In this document: one piece after another, positions 1 to 11,107 of the stretch | Numbering within the stretch: position 1 is the first letter of the stretch | Layout: each line of letters starts with the position of its first letter | NCBI GenBank assembly: GCA_032334055.1 | Contig: JAUOZS010000001.1 | Coordinates: 842,501 to 906,500 of the forward strand | Length of the DNA: 64,000 nucleotides | Direction: 5' to 3' | DNA from: Selenomonadales bacterium 4137-cl | Lineage (GTDB): Bacteria > Bacillota > Negativicutes > Sporomusales > UBA7701 | Made by a program: the position numbers and the translations under genes | Notes under the pieces: generated by a model | The model's database searches: none | The model's input: the letters and a program-made list of their open reading frames with translations, nothing else | Told to the model about the DNA's origin: nothing

Positions 1-2717
<2,717 letters not shown>

Positions 2718-2869
2718 ATGGCCAGACACACAGCGCTTCAGCGCTGATGTGGTCGGCAAGTTCTGAGCGTAGCGAAGAACATCCTATGTCTAATCCAAGC
2801 AAATGTGCATACACTTTCTTCTGTGATGTTTTGAGGGAGCGTACTTTTAAGAGATGCTTACCTCTACAA

Positions 2870-2986
<117 letters not shown>

Positions 2987-3026
2987 AGACAGAGTACCGC
3001 TAAGGTACTCTGTCTGTCTCTCACAT

Positions 3027-3103
<77 letters not shown>

Positions 3104-3116
3104 ATTATCAATAACA

Positions 3117-3233
<117 letters not shown>

Positions 3234-3238
3234 AGACA

Positions 3239-3268
3239 AACCCCGTTCGTATTCACGAACGGGGTTTT
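3239..3268 (+). terminator. rRNA operon terminator
   Basis: Perfect 12-bp hairpin (AACCCCGTTCGT, loop ATTC, ACGAACGGGGTT) followed by TTTTGC, directly after the second 5S gene. It is the likely Rho-independent end of the rRNA operon. Confidence 0.9.
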
Positions 3269-3345
3269 GCCTGTTTGTAGGAAAGTTTGAGGACCGACGT
3301 CAAACAGAAGGAGAAGTATTATCAGAAGATTGACTTTAATTAGTA

Positions 3346-3406
3346 TTGACTACTGAAAATGTATGGTGGTAAAATAAAACTGTACTCATATAGTATAGTA
3401 TACAGT
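3346..3406 (+). promoter_or_regulatory. Promoter and possible Rrf2 operator
   Basis: TTGACT (3346-3351) and TAAAAT (3370-3375) are separated by 18 bp, a good sigma-A-type promoter for the following regulator and cyd genes. Just downstream, ACTGTA (3379-3384) and TACAGT (3401-3406) form an inverted repeat flanking an alternating TATAG tract near the expected start site. An operator for the adjacent Rrf2 protein is a reasonable inference from position. Confidence 0.65.
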
Positions 3407-3417
3407 GGAGGCATCAC

Positions 3418-3840
3418 GTGCAGTTTAACCAAGCAACCGATTACGCATTCCGGGCGATGCTCCATTTGGCGGCACGGCCTCCCGGATCTATAGTCAGTAT
3501 CCAGCAATTGGCGGCGAGCGAGGCAATTCCACCCCGTTTTCTCCAGAAGATAACGCGTCCGCTCGGCAAGGCCGGTCTGATACGTTCTCATCGGGGGGTT
3601 GAAGGCGGGTTTGCGCTTGCCCGTCCGGCCGAAGAAATCAGTTTGCTGGACATTATCACGGCTGTGGAAGGAAAGTTGGTCGTCCACCGTTGCCTAGCGG
3701 AAAGGGAGGCCTGCAATAAGCACTGCACGGAAGAATGCCCCGTGCACGCAACTTTGGCAAGGTTGCAGGCGCAGTTGGTCGCCGGACTCAGGCAAGCGAA
3801 CCTAGCGGCGTTGGTGGCTGAGCAGCGGGGCCGAAAATGA
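3418..3840 (+). CDS. Rrf2 family transcriptional regulator
   Basis: A 140-residue protein with the N-terminal winged helix of the Rrf2 family (NQATDYAFRAMLHLA at the start, GVEGGFALARPAEEISLLDII around residues 60-80). It has a cysteine cluster at C92, C99, C103 and C107. Rrf2 proteins of this type (IscR, NsrR, RsrR) often bind an Fe-S cluster through cysteines here and respond to redox state, NO or cluster supply. The GTG start follows a GGAGG site and lies 43 bp after the promoter -10. cydA begins 47 bp downstream with no terminator between, so this protein probably autoregulates and controls the cytochrome bd genes. The actual signal is not evident from sequence. Confidence 0.9.
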   Translation: MQFNQATDYAFRAMLHLAARPPGSIVSIQQLAASEAIPPRFLQKITRPLGKAGLIRSHRGVEGGFALARPAEEISLLDIITAVEGKLVVHRCLAEREACNKHCTEECPVHATLARLQAQLVAGLRQANLAALVAEQRGRK

Positions 3841-3887
3841 GTAATCGCCGGTTTTGGCGGAAGTCTTTTAACGAGGAGTGGGGATAA

Positions 3888-5270
3888 GTGGATGAACTTT
3901 TGCTAGCCCGGTGGCAGTTCGGGATTACCTCAACCTATCATTTCTTATTTGTGCCGCTTACTTTAGGGCTGTCGCTGCTGGTGGCGGCGATGGAAACGGT
4001 TTACGTTCGTACTGGTAACGAGCTTTATAAGAAAATGGCCCAGTTCTGGGGCAAATTGTTTCTTATCAATTTTGCCCTCGGAGTGGTAACCGGATTGGTG
4101 CAGGAATTTGAGTTCGGCATGAACTGGTCGGAGTACTCGCGCTTTATGGGCGATATCTTCGGAGCGCCGTTGGCGCTGGAGGCTCTTACCGCTTTCTACC
4201 TTGAATCCACCTTCATCGGGATATGGATATTCGGTTGGAAACGTTTATCGAAGGGCATGCACGCCGCCGCCATCTGGATTGTAGCCTTGTCCAGCAATCT
4301 TTCGGCCTTCTGGATTTTGGCGGCGAATTCTTTCATGCAGGCGCCCGTCGGTTATGTGCTGCGCAACGGCCGGGCCGAAATGAACGATTTTTCCGCCTTG
4401 TTGGCCAATCCGTACTTATGGAATCAATTCCCCCATACAGTTCTGGGGGGCCTGGTGACCGGTGGCGTTTTCGTCATGGCCATAAGCGCCTACCATCTGC
4501 TGCGGCGGAGCCAGGTGGAGTTTTTCCGGCCGTCTTTGAAAATCGGGCTTATCTGCGCCTTAACCGCCAGTCTGTTGGTGGTCGTTACCGGTCACCGGCA
4601 GGCCCAGTATCTTGCCGAGGCCCAGCCGATGAAGCTGGCGGCCATTGAGGCCTTGTGGGAGACGGCCGATCCGGCGCCGTTCACCTTTTTCACCGCTATC
4701 GACAGCGGGAAGCAAGAGAACCGCGGGGGTGTTAGTTTGCCCGGCGGCCTGTCGCTGCTAGTGCACAGTTCGCCGACTGGCGAGGTGAAGGGCATAAAAG
4801 ACCTCCAGCAAGAGAGCGAAAAGCGTTTCGGTCCCGGTTCCTATGCTCCCGATATCCCGTCGGTGTTCTGGAGTTTCCGGATTATGGTGGCGGCCGGCTG
4901 CTGGCTGTTGGCGGTCGCGGGCTTGTGCGCCTATTATTTGCGGCGCGGTACGCTGGAGGATAAGCCGCTTGCGTTGAAAGCGGTGGTGGTTACCCTCGCT
5001 GTGCCGTATATCGCCAATTCAACCGGCTGGTACGTGGCGGAGGCCGGGCGGCAGCCGTGGATCGTGGTCGGCCTGCAGCGGGTTGAGCAAGCTGTGTCGC
5101 CAACAGTATCGGCAGCCAGTATTGGGATTACGCTTGTCGGTTTCACGCTTGTGTATGGGGTTTTGGCGGTAGTTGGCATTTATCTACTGGGTAAGTTCGC
5201 CAAGCAGGGACCGGTGGCGCCGTTCGCGGCGAAGCCGGCCGAAGGCAAGGGGGTGGCGCTGTGGAACTGA
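3888..5270 (+). CDS. cydA: Cytochrome bd ubiquinol oxidase subunit I
   Basis: A 460-residue polytopic membrane protein carrying the quinol-oxidation site and the haem ligands of the bd oxidase. Visible residues: H18 (haem b595 ligand), E98 and E106 (E. coli E99 and E107), H183 in NQFPHTVLGG and M333 in FWSFRIMV (haem b558 ligands), and the GHRQAQYLAEAQPMK quinol loop with K249 and E254. The loop lacks the long C-terminal insert of E. coli CydA, so this is the short Q-loop form common in Firmicutes. The GTG start follows GAGGAGTGGGG. It overlaps cydB by 10 bp. In a strict anaerobe its likely role is oxygen removal rather than growth by aerobic respiration. Confidence 0.97.
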   Translation: MDELLLARWQFGITSTYHFLFVPLTLGLSLLVAAMETVYVRTGNELYKKMAQFWGKLFLINFALGVVTGLVQEFEFGMNWSEYSRFMGDIFGAPLALEALTAFYLESTFIGIWIFGWKRLSKGMHAAAIWIVALSSNLSAFWILAANSFMQAPVGYVLRNGRAEMNDFSALLANPYLWNQFPHTVLGGLVTGGVFVMAISAYHLLRRSQVEFFRPSLKIGLICALTASLLVVVTGHRQAQYLAEAQPMKLAAIEALWETADPAPFTFFTAIDSGKQENRGGVSLPGGLSLLVHSSPTGEVKGIKDLQQESEKRFGPGSYAPDIPSVFWSFRIMVAAGCWLLAVAGLCAYYLRRGTLEDKPLALKAVVVTLAVPYIANSTGWYVAEAGRQPWIVVGLQRVEQAVSPTVSAASIGITLVGFTLVYGVLAVVGIYLLGKFAKQGPVAPFAAKPAEGKGVALWN

Positions 5271-6265
5271 GTGTTGTCTGGTTTGTGCTTGTCGCTGTTT
5301 TGTTCACAGGTTTCTTTTTCCTTGAGGGGTTCGACTATGGAGTAGGAGTGCTGTTGCCCTTGCTGGGGCGCACGGATGATGAACGACGGCTGATCATCGG
5401 TTCGATCGGCCCGGTTTGGGACGGTAACGAGGTCTGGATGATAACGGCCGGGGGCGCGATGTTTGCCGCATTTCCCCATGTTTACGCCACTCTGTTCAGC
5501 GGTTTTTACCTGGCTCTTTTCCTAATGCTCGTCGCGCTAATCGTTCGCGGCGTGGGCCTGGATTTTCGCAGCAAGCAGTCAGGGCCTGCCTGGCGTAGCA
5601 CTTGGGACTGGCTGATCTTCGCCGGTAGCCTGGTGCCCGCGCTGCTGTGGGGCGTGGCGGTGACCAATCTTTTAAAAGGAGTGCCTATCGATGCCAAGAT
5701 GAATTATGTCGGCACTTTTTTCGATCTTTTAAGTCCGTACACCTTGATAGGCGGCGTCGCCTTCCTGCTGGTGTTCATTTATCACGGGGCGGCCTATCTT
5801 GTTCTCAAGCTGGAGGATCCTTTGGCCGGGCGGGCCCGCCGGACGGCTCTAACGGTCGGTGTTTTTGCGGCGATCGCTTTCCTGGCGCTGGTTGGAATGA
5901 CCTACATATATACCGATCTTTTCGCCAGCGTCGGCGCGGGCGTCAGTCTGTGGGCGGCCGTAGGAGCATTTGTCGTCAGTTATCTGGCCATGAGGGCCCA
6001 CCGCACCGGATGGGCGTTTGTCGGCAGCGGCCTGGCGATTGTGTTTACGACGGCGGCGTTTTTCTGGGGGCTTTTTCCCCGCCTGATGGTTTCCAGCCTC
6101 AATTCCGCCTGGAGTCTCACGGTGACCAACGCTTCCTCCAGCCCGCTCACGCTGAAGCTGATGACCGTTGCCGCCGGACTGCTGGTGCCGGTCGTGCTGG
6201 CCTATCAGGCCTGGAGCTACTGGATTTTCCGCAAAAGGGTAACGCTGCGCGATCTCGAATATTAA
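5261..6265 (+). CDS. cydB: Cytochrome bd ubiquinol oxidase subunit II
   Basis: A 334-residue membrane protein, the structural partner of CydA. The N-terminus has the CydB signature FFFLEGFDYGVGVLLP, followed by PVWDGNEVWMITAGGAMFAAFP around residues 50-71, then further hydrophobic segments. The length is typical of the family. The GTG start lies inside the last codons of cydA, so the two are translationally coupled. A hairpin immediately after the stop may lower expression of the downstream cydDC genes relative to cydAB. Confidence 0.97.
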   Translation: MELSVVWFVLVAVLFTGFFFLEGFDYGVGVLLPLLGRTDDERRLIIGSIGPVWDGNEVWMITAGGAMFAAFPHVYATLFSGFYLALFLMLVALIVRGVGLDFRSKQSGPAWRSTWDWLIFAGSLVPALLWGVAVTNLLKGVPIDAKMNYVGTFFDLLSPYTLIGGVAFLLVFIYHGAAYLVLKLEDPLAGRARRTALTVGVFAAIAFLALVGMTYIYTDLFASVGAGVSLWAAVGAFVVSYLAMRAHRTGWAFVGSGLAIVFTTAAFFWGLFPRLMVSSLNSAWSLTVTNASSSPLTLKLMTVAAGLLVPVVLAYQAWSYWIFRKRVTLRDLEY

Positions 6266-6273
6266 CTAAAGGC

Positions 6274-6314
6274 GACCGTGACCATCCTAACGGTAGGTCA
6301 CGGTCTTTCTATTT
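6274..6314 (+). terminator. Hairpin between cydB and cydD
   Basis: GACCGTGACC (6274-6283) pairs perfectly with GGTCACGGTC (6296-6305) and is followed by TTTCTATTTT. It sits 9 bp after the cydB stop and ends 14 bp before the cydD start. Because cydDC continues in the same direction, it is probably a leaky terminator or mRNA-stabilising hairpin. Confidence 0.75.
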
Positions 6315-6327
6315 TAGGGGGGCGGCG

Positions 6328-8052
6328 ATGTTTCACCGCGGTTTGTGGAATGAGGGTAAAAAACAGAGCCGTCAACTGGCGCTCCTGGCAGGCGCGGGCG
6401 TGGCCGCAGGCGGCGCGGCCGTGGCTCAGGCCTATGTGTTCGCGCGCCTTGTGGACGGCGTGTTTTTGAAAAGCCTGGGCGTCGGCCAATTAAGGCATTG
6501 GATATACGGTCTGATAGCGATAATGGTTGCGAGGGCGGCTATTACCTGGATTATCGAGACGGTCGGCAGCCGCCTGGCGCTGGCGGTGAAAACCGATCTC
6601 AGGCGACGCCTGTTGACCCATTTGGCTGCCCTGGGGCCAGTGCACGGCGGGGCGGAGAGGACGGGAGAACTGGCCAATTTGCTGGGTGAAGGCATGGAAA
6701 GCCTCGATGCCTTTTTCGCCCGCTATCTGCCGCAGTTGGCGGTGACCGTCGCCGTGCCGCTGCTTGTGCTCGCGGTTGTGGCTCCCATCGATGGCGTAGC
6801 CGCCATCATCATGCTGGCGACGGCGCCGCTCATACCGATAATGATGGCGTTGATCGGCCGCTGGGCGGGCGAATTGCATCAGAAGCGCTGGCAAGTACTC
6901 AGCAGCCTCAGCGGCCATTTTCTCGACGTGCTGAAAGGGCTCACGACGTTGAAGCTTTTCGGACGCAGCCGCGAGCAGGCGGATATAATATTTGCTTACA
7001 GTGAAGAGTTCCGGCGGACGACGATGGGGGTGCTGCGGATCGCTTTTCTGTCGTCTCTTACCCTTGAGCTTTTGTCGACAATCAGCATCGCGCTGGTGGC
7101 GGTGACAGTCGGCCTCAAGCTACTGTATGCCGGCATCGGTTTTGGGGAGGCTTTTTTCATCTTGCTGCTGGCGCCGGAGTTTTATCTGCCTTTTCGTCTG
7201 CTGGGCGGCCATTTCCACGCCGGAGCGGCGGCCGTCGCCGCCGCCGGGCGCATTTTCGACCTTCTGGCGCAACCGGTGCCGGAAGGGGCTTACGGCACGC
7301 TTCCCTTGGCTGCGGGCAAGGGGATAACGGTGGAACTGTCGGCCGTTTCTTTCTGCTACCCCGGACGCGACCGTCAGGCGCTGATGGACGTCTCCTTCAC
7401 TATTCCGGCCGGCAAGCGGGTGGCGTTGGTAGGGCCGAGTGGTGCCGGTAAGACTACGGTGGTTAATCTGCTGCTGGGGTTTGCGGCGCCCGCGCGGGGG
7501 GCTGTCAGAGTGAACGGGCAGGATATAAAAAGCGTATGCCGGGAGGACTGGTTGCGCAATGTCTCTTATATCCCCCAGTTTCCGCATATTTTCGCCGGCA
7601 CGGTCGCCGACAATATCCGCCAGGGCGGTCGCGGCTCTCAGGCGAAGGTGGTGGCGGCGGCCGAGGCGGCCGAGGCGCATGCATTCATCAGCCGCCTGCC
7701 CCGGGGATATGACACGCTCATCGGCGAGGGAGGCCTGGCCCTGAGCGGCGGCGAGGCGCAGCGTATCGCCATCGCCCGCGCATTTTATCGTCAGGCGGCA
7801 TTTATTATCCTTGACGAGGCGACGAGCGGGCTGGATCCTCGGACGGAAAAAGCGGTGCGGACAGGATTGGACAGGCTGCTGGCCGGCCGCACCGCTCTGA
7901 TAATCGCCCATCGCCTGACAACCGTGTATTCCGCCGACTTGATCGTCGTACTTACGGAAGGCATGGTCGCCGAGCAGGGCCGTCATGAGGAACTAGTGGT
8001 CAAGGAAGGGGTGTATTCCCGGTTGGTGGGCGCCTACCGGGGAACGGCATGA
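6328..8052 (+). CDS. cydD: Thiol reductant ABC exporter subunit CydD
   Basis: A 574-residue fused ABC exporter half: about six N-terminal membrane helices, then a nucleotide-binding domain with Walker A GPSGAGKT near residue 369, signature LSGGEAQRIAIARAF near 471 and Walker B IILDEATSGLD near 492. CydDC exports cysteine and glutathione to the periplasm and is needed to assemble cytochrome bd. The open frame extends upstream, but the ATG at 6328 gives the normal family N-terminus and leaves the cydB hairpin outside the gene. Its stop overlaps the cydC start by 4 bp (ATGA). Confidence 0.95.
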   Translation: MFHRGLWNEGKKQSRQLALLAGAGVAAGGAAVAQAYVFARLVDGVFLKSLGVGQLRHWIYGLIAIMVARAAITWIIETVGSRLALAVKTDLRRRLLTHLAALGPVHGGAERTGELANLLGEGMESLDAFFARYLPQLAVTVAVPLLVLAVVAPIDGVAAIIMLATAPLIPIMMALIGRWAGELHQKRWQVLSSLSGHFLDVLKGLTTLKLFGRSREQADIIFAYSEEFRRTTMGVLRIAFLSSLTLELLSTISIALVAVTVGLKLLYAGIGFGEAFFILLLAPEFYLPFRLLGGHFHAGAAAVAAAGRIFDLLAQPVPEGAYGTLPLAAGKGITVELSAVSFCYPGRDRQALMDVSFTIPAGKRVALVGPSGAGKTTVVNLLLGFAAPARGAVRVNGQDIKSVCREDWLRNVSYIPQFPHIFAGTVADNIRQGGRGSQAKVVAAAEAAEAHAFISRLPRGYDTLIGEGGLALSGGEAQRIAIARAFYRQAAFIILDEATSGLDPRTEKAVRTGLDRLLAGRTALIIAHRLTTVYSADLIVVLTEGMVAEQGRHEELVVKEGVYSRLVGAYRGTA

Positions 8053-9773
8053 GGTGCTTTTGCCGTCTTCTGGGGCTGGCCGGACCGGTTTGGCTGCTGC
8101 TGGCCGCCGCGGCGGGGGCTGGTTTCCTGGCGGTGGCGGCCGGGGCGGGCATGCTGGCGACCGCTGCCTATCTCATCGCCATGGCGGCTTTGTCGCCGCC
8201 GCTCGCCGCCCTGTCGGTCTCAATCGCGGGGGTGCGTTTCTTTACGCTGCTGCGGGCCGGAACCCGATATTTAGAGCGCTACCTGGCGCACGACGCAATC
8301 CTGCGGCTTTTGAGCGACCTGCGGGTACGGCTGTATAGGGCTCTCGAAAGGTTGGCTACCGCCCGCTTTGACGCTATCGGCGACGCCGATTTGTTCGCCC
8401 GCCTTGTCGCCGATATCGACAGGCTTCAGTTTTTTTACCTGCGGGTGGTGCTGCCGCTTCTTGTGGCCGTAATGGCAACAGTCGGGCTGGGGTGTTTTCT
8501 CGGCGTGTTCGCCTGGCACTTGATCTACCCCGCAGTCGCCGGGTTTCTGGTGGCCGGGGGTGTGCTGCCGCTGGTGTTTTATCGCGTGGGAGCCGGACTG
8601 GGCAGGGTGCTGGCGACCGCCGGGGCCGAGCATAGCACGGCGGTCATTGATTGCCTGCGCGGCTGGCGGGAACTGGCGGCCGCCGGCAAGCTCAGCCAGC
8701 AGGCCGAACGGGTGGTGCAGGCTGACCATCGCCTGGCGCAGGCCCAGAAGGGAGCGGCCGGCCTGACCGGATTGGCCGACGCGGCCAGTGGCCTGGTAGT
8801 AAATCTCACGGTGTTGGCCGTCTTTTTGGCGGCGGCGGAAATGGTGCGGAGCGATCAGCTTCCTGGCGTTTATCTGGGGGCGCTGACCCTGGCTGTTCAA
8901 GGGGCGGCCGAGGCGATGCTGCCGCTGACCGCGATTTTCCGGCACTGGGGCGAGAGCATGTCGTCCGCCGAGCGCGTCTTTTCCCTGCTTATATATGGGC
9001 CGGTTTTGGAGAAGGCAAACCGTGAAGAGGTACCGGTGGCGTATGATATCGAACTACGTGATGTCCGGTTCCGGTATCAGCCTGAAGGCCCGTGGGTGCT
9101 CGACGGATTGTCGCTTTCGCTGGCGGCGGGAAGCCGTGTGGGGGTGGTGGGCGCCAGCGGAGCGGGCAAAAGCACACTGGCCAAACTGCTGCTGCGGCTT
9201 TACGACCCTGAGGATGGCTGTGTTTTGTTGGGAGGACGGGATATACGCGAATACCGGTCAGAAGCCGTGTGGGCGTCGATGGGAGTGGTTGAGCAGCACA
9301 ATCATCTTTTTAACGCCAGCGTCGCCGACAATATTCGCCTTGCCAAACCGTCAGCCGGCGAAAACGAGGTTGTCGCCGCCGCCAGGGCGGCCGGCCTGGG
9401 AAAGATCATCGACGAATGGCCGCAGGGGCTGGCATCATCCGTAGGGGAGAACGGTCACTGTTTATCGGGCGGCGAGCGTCAGCGGGTGGCGATGGCCCGC
9501 GTGCTGCTGAAAAAGCCGCAGGTATTCATCCTTGACGAACCGACCGCCGGGCTTGACCCGGTAAGCGCACAAACGCTGCTGGACTCGCTGCTGGCTGGCG
9601 CGGACGGCCGAACGACCCTGTCGATAACCCACCGCTTGGCAGGCCTGGCGGTCATGGACGATATTATCGTCCTCGATCAGGGCCGGGTGGCCGAACGGGG
9701 GAGTTTCGACGAACTACTGGCCAGACAGGGGATTTTTTATGAAATGTGGCGATTGGAGCAAGACTTGTTCTAA
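8049..9773 (+). CDS. cydC: Thiol reductant ABC exporter subunit CydC
   Basis: A 574-residue partner of CydD with the same layout: transmembrane domain over residues 1-310, Walker A GASGAGKST near 367, signature LSGGERQRVAMARVLL near 472, Walker B VFILDEPTAGLDP near 492, and H-loop THRL. It starts within the cydD stop codon, so synthesis is coupled. Order and orientation (regulator, cydABDC) match the usual Firmicute bd-oxidase operon. Confidence 0.95.
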   Translation: MRCFCRLLGLAGPVWLLLAAAAGAGFLAVAAGAGMLATAAYLIAMAALSPPLAALSVSIAGVRFFTLLRAGTRYLERYLAHDAILRLLSDLRVRLYRALERLATARFDAIGDADLFARLVADIDRLQFFYLRVVLPLLVAVMATVGLGCFLGVFAWHLIYPAVAGFLVAGGVLPLVFYRVGAGLGRVLATAGAEHSTAVIDCLRGWRELAAAGKLSQQAERVVQADHRLAQAQKGAAGLTGLADAASGLVVNLTVLAVFLAAAEMVRSDQLPGVYLGALTLAVQGAAEAMLPLTAIFRHWGESMSSAERVFSLLIYGPVLEKANREEVPVAYDIELRDVRFRYQPEGPWVLDGLSLSLAAGSRVGVVGASGAGKSTLAKLLLRLYDPEDGCVLLGGRDIREYRSEAVWASMGVVEQHNHLFNASVADNIRLAKPSAGENEVVAAARAAGLGKIIDEWPQGLASSVGENGHCLSGGERQRVAMARVLLKKPQVFILDEPTAGLDPVSAQTLLDSLLAGADGRTTLSITHRLAGLAVMDDIIVLDQGRVAERGSFDELLARQGIFYEMWRLEQDLF

Positions 9774-9779
9774 GTAGGC

Positions 9780-9814
9780 AAAGAGGGCGAAGACGCGGTG
9801 TCTTCGCCCTCTTT
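9780..9814. terminator. Bidirectional terminator after cydC
   Basis: AAAGAGGGCGAAGAC pairs perfectly with GTCTTCGCCCTCTTT around loop GCGGT. The A-tract on one side and T-tract on the other let it end both the cyd operon (plus strand) and the convergent 40-residue gene (minus strand). Confidence 0.85.
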
Positions 9815-9820
9815 GGGGAT

Positions 9821-9943
9821 TCACTTGTCGAAGGCCAGCAGGATGACCGGATTGCCATATTTTTTGGCCAACTCGCCTTCGTAGTCCTTGATGGCGGCGA
9901 TCTGATCCGGCGACAGTTTGGCCAGCGGCGCTTTGAGATCCAT
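9821..9943 (-). CDS. Small conserved-looking protein, 40 residues
   Basis: A 40-residue protein beginning MDLKAPLAKLSPDQIAAI and ending ILLAFDK. The ATG follows an excellent AGGAAAGGAGC site at 8 bp. An in-frame upstream ATG at 9979, also preceded by GGGAG, would add 12 residues; the downstream start has the better site. It is mostly helical and charged, with no membrane segment. I do not recognise the family. A strong ribosome site, its own terminator and sensible composition argue that it is expressed. Confidence 0.7.
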   Translation of the reverse strand: MDLKAPLAKLSPDQIAAIKDYEGELAKKYGNPVILLAFDK

Positions 9944-10049
9944 TGCGGAAGCTCCTTTCCTAAAGGCAATTTTGTTCATAACATCTCCCAACCAGGATAG
10001 TCTATACGCGGATTTTTTAGCGGCGTTCCGCTGTTAGAGGCCAAGCCGA

Positions 10050-10087
10050 AAAACAAAGGCCGGAACCGATCGGTTCCGGTCTTTGTT
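10050..10087 (-). terminator. Terminator of fructose-bisphosphate aldolase gene
   Basis: Hairpin ACAAAGACCGGAACC / GGTTCCGGCCTTTGT (read on the minus strand, one G-T pair) followed by TTTTT, starting right at the stop codon of the aldolase gene. Confidence 0.88.
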
Positions 10088-11014
10088 TTACAGCCTGTTG
10101 CTCGCTCCCAGGACATTTTTGATTTTGTGTTTGACCATATTTTTGATCGCTTCGCGGGCGGGGCGCAGGTAGTCGCGGGGGTCGAATTTGTCGGGATTTT
10201 GGGCGAGGGATTCGCGGATGCTGGCGGTCATGGCCAGGCGGAGATCAGTGTCGATGTTGATTTTGCATACTCCCATGGTGCCGGCTTTTTTGAGCATTTC
10301 CTCGGGAACGCCTTGCGCGTCCTTGATCTGGCCGCCGTAAGCGTTGCATTTGGCGACAAACTCGGGCAGGACGGTAGAGGCACCGTGGAGAACGATGGGG
10401 AAGCCGGGAATGAGGGCGGCTATCTTGGCGAGGCGATCGAAATCAAGTTGCGGCTCGCCCTTGAATTTATAGGCGCCGTGGCTGGTGCCGATGGCGATCG
10501 CCAGTGAGTCGACGCCGGTGCGGCGCACGAACTCGGCGGCCTGGTCGGGGTCGGTGTAGGTGGCGTCTTTGGCACTGACGTTGACGGCATCCTCCACACC
10601 GGCGAGGCGGCCCAGTTCGCCTTCGACCACTACGCCGCGGGCGTGGGCGTATTCGACCACCCGCTTGGTCAGCGCGATGTTCTCCTCAAAAGGATACTTG
10701 GAGCCATCGATCATAACGGAAGTGAATCCGCCGTCAACACAGGCTTTGCAGATTTCGAAGTCTTCGCCGTGGTCGAGATGCAGGCAGATCGGCAGGCCGG
10801 TATCTTCGACAGCCGCCTCGACGAGTTTCATGAGGTATATATGTTTGGCGTATTTGCGGGCGCCAGCCGATACCTGCAGGATTAGCGGGGCCTGTTCCTC
10901 CTTAGCGGCGTCTACGATGCCCTGAATGATTTCCATGTTGTTGACGTTAAACGCGCCCACAGCGTAATTGCCATAGGCTTTTTTGAACATTTCCGCTGAC
11001 GATACCAACGGCAT
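10088..11014 (-). CDS. fba: Class II fructose-1,6-bisphosphate aldolase
   Basis: A 308-residue cytosolic glycolytic and gluconeogenic enzyme that reversibly splits fructose-1,6-bisphosphate to dihydroxyacetone phosphate and glyceraldehyde-3-phosphate. Family marks: N-terminal AFNVNNMEIIQGIVDAA, LHLDHGEDFE with catalytic D81 and zinc ligand H82, VEGELGRLAG, the GTSHGAYKFK histidine near 179, and VLHGAS. The length matches the bacterial class II group that includes GatY and KbaY, so tagatose-bisphosphate aldolase is a weaker alternative. The ATG is preceded by AAGGAGGGA. It is monocistronic, with its own promoter and terminator. Confidence 0.95.
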   Translation of the reverse strand: MPLVSSAEMFKKAYGNYAVGAFNVNNMEIIQGIVDAAKEEQAPLILQVSAGARKYAKHIYLMKLVEAAVEDTGLPICLHLDHGEDFEICKACVDGGFTSVMIDGSKYPFEENIALTKRVVEYAHARGVVVEGELGRLAGVEDAVNVSAKDATYTDPDQAAEFVRRTGVDSLAIAIGTSHGAYKFKGEPQLDFDRLAKIAALIPGFPIVLHGASTVLPEFVAKCNAYGGQIKDAQGVPEEMLKKAGTMGVCKINIDTDLRLAMTASIRESLAQNPDKFDPRDYLRPAREAIKNMVKHKIKNVLGASNRL

Positions 11015-11046
11015 AGAGATTCCCTCCTTGCTTTTTGTCCGCGTTA

Positions 11047-11055
11047 ATTATATCA
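11047..11055 (-). promoter_or_regulatory. fba: Extended -10 promoter of fba
   Basis: On the minus strand TGATATAAT forms an extended -10 (TGN-TATAAT) about 35 bp upstream of the fba start. No good -35 box is visible at 17 bp, which fits an extended -10 promoter. Confidence 0.55.
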
Positions 11056-11107
11056 CATTTTCCCAATTAGCGGAAAACGGTGTAGCGGCATTTCGGCCAG
11101 GGTTGCG

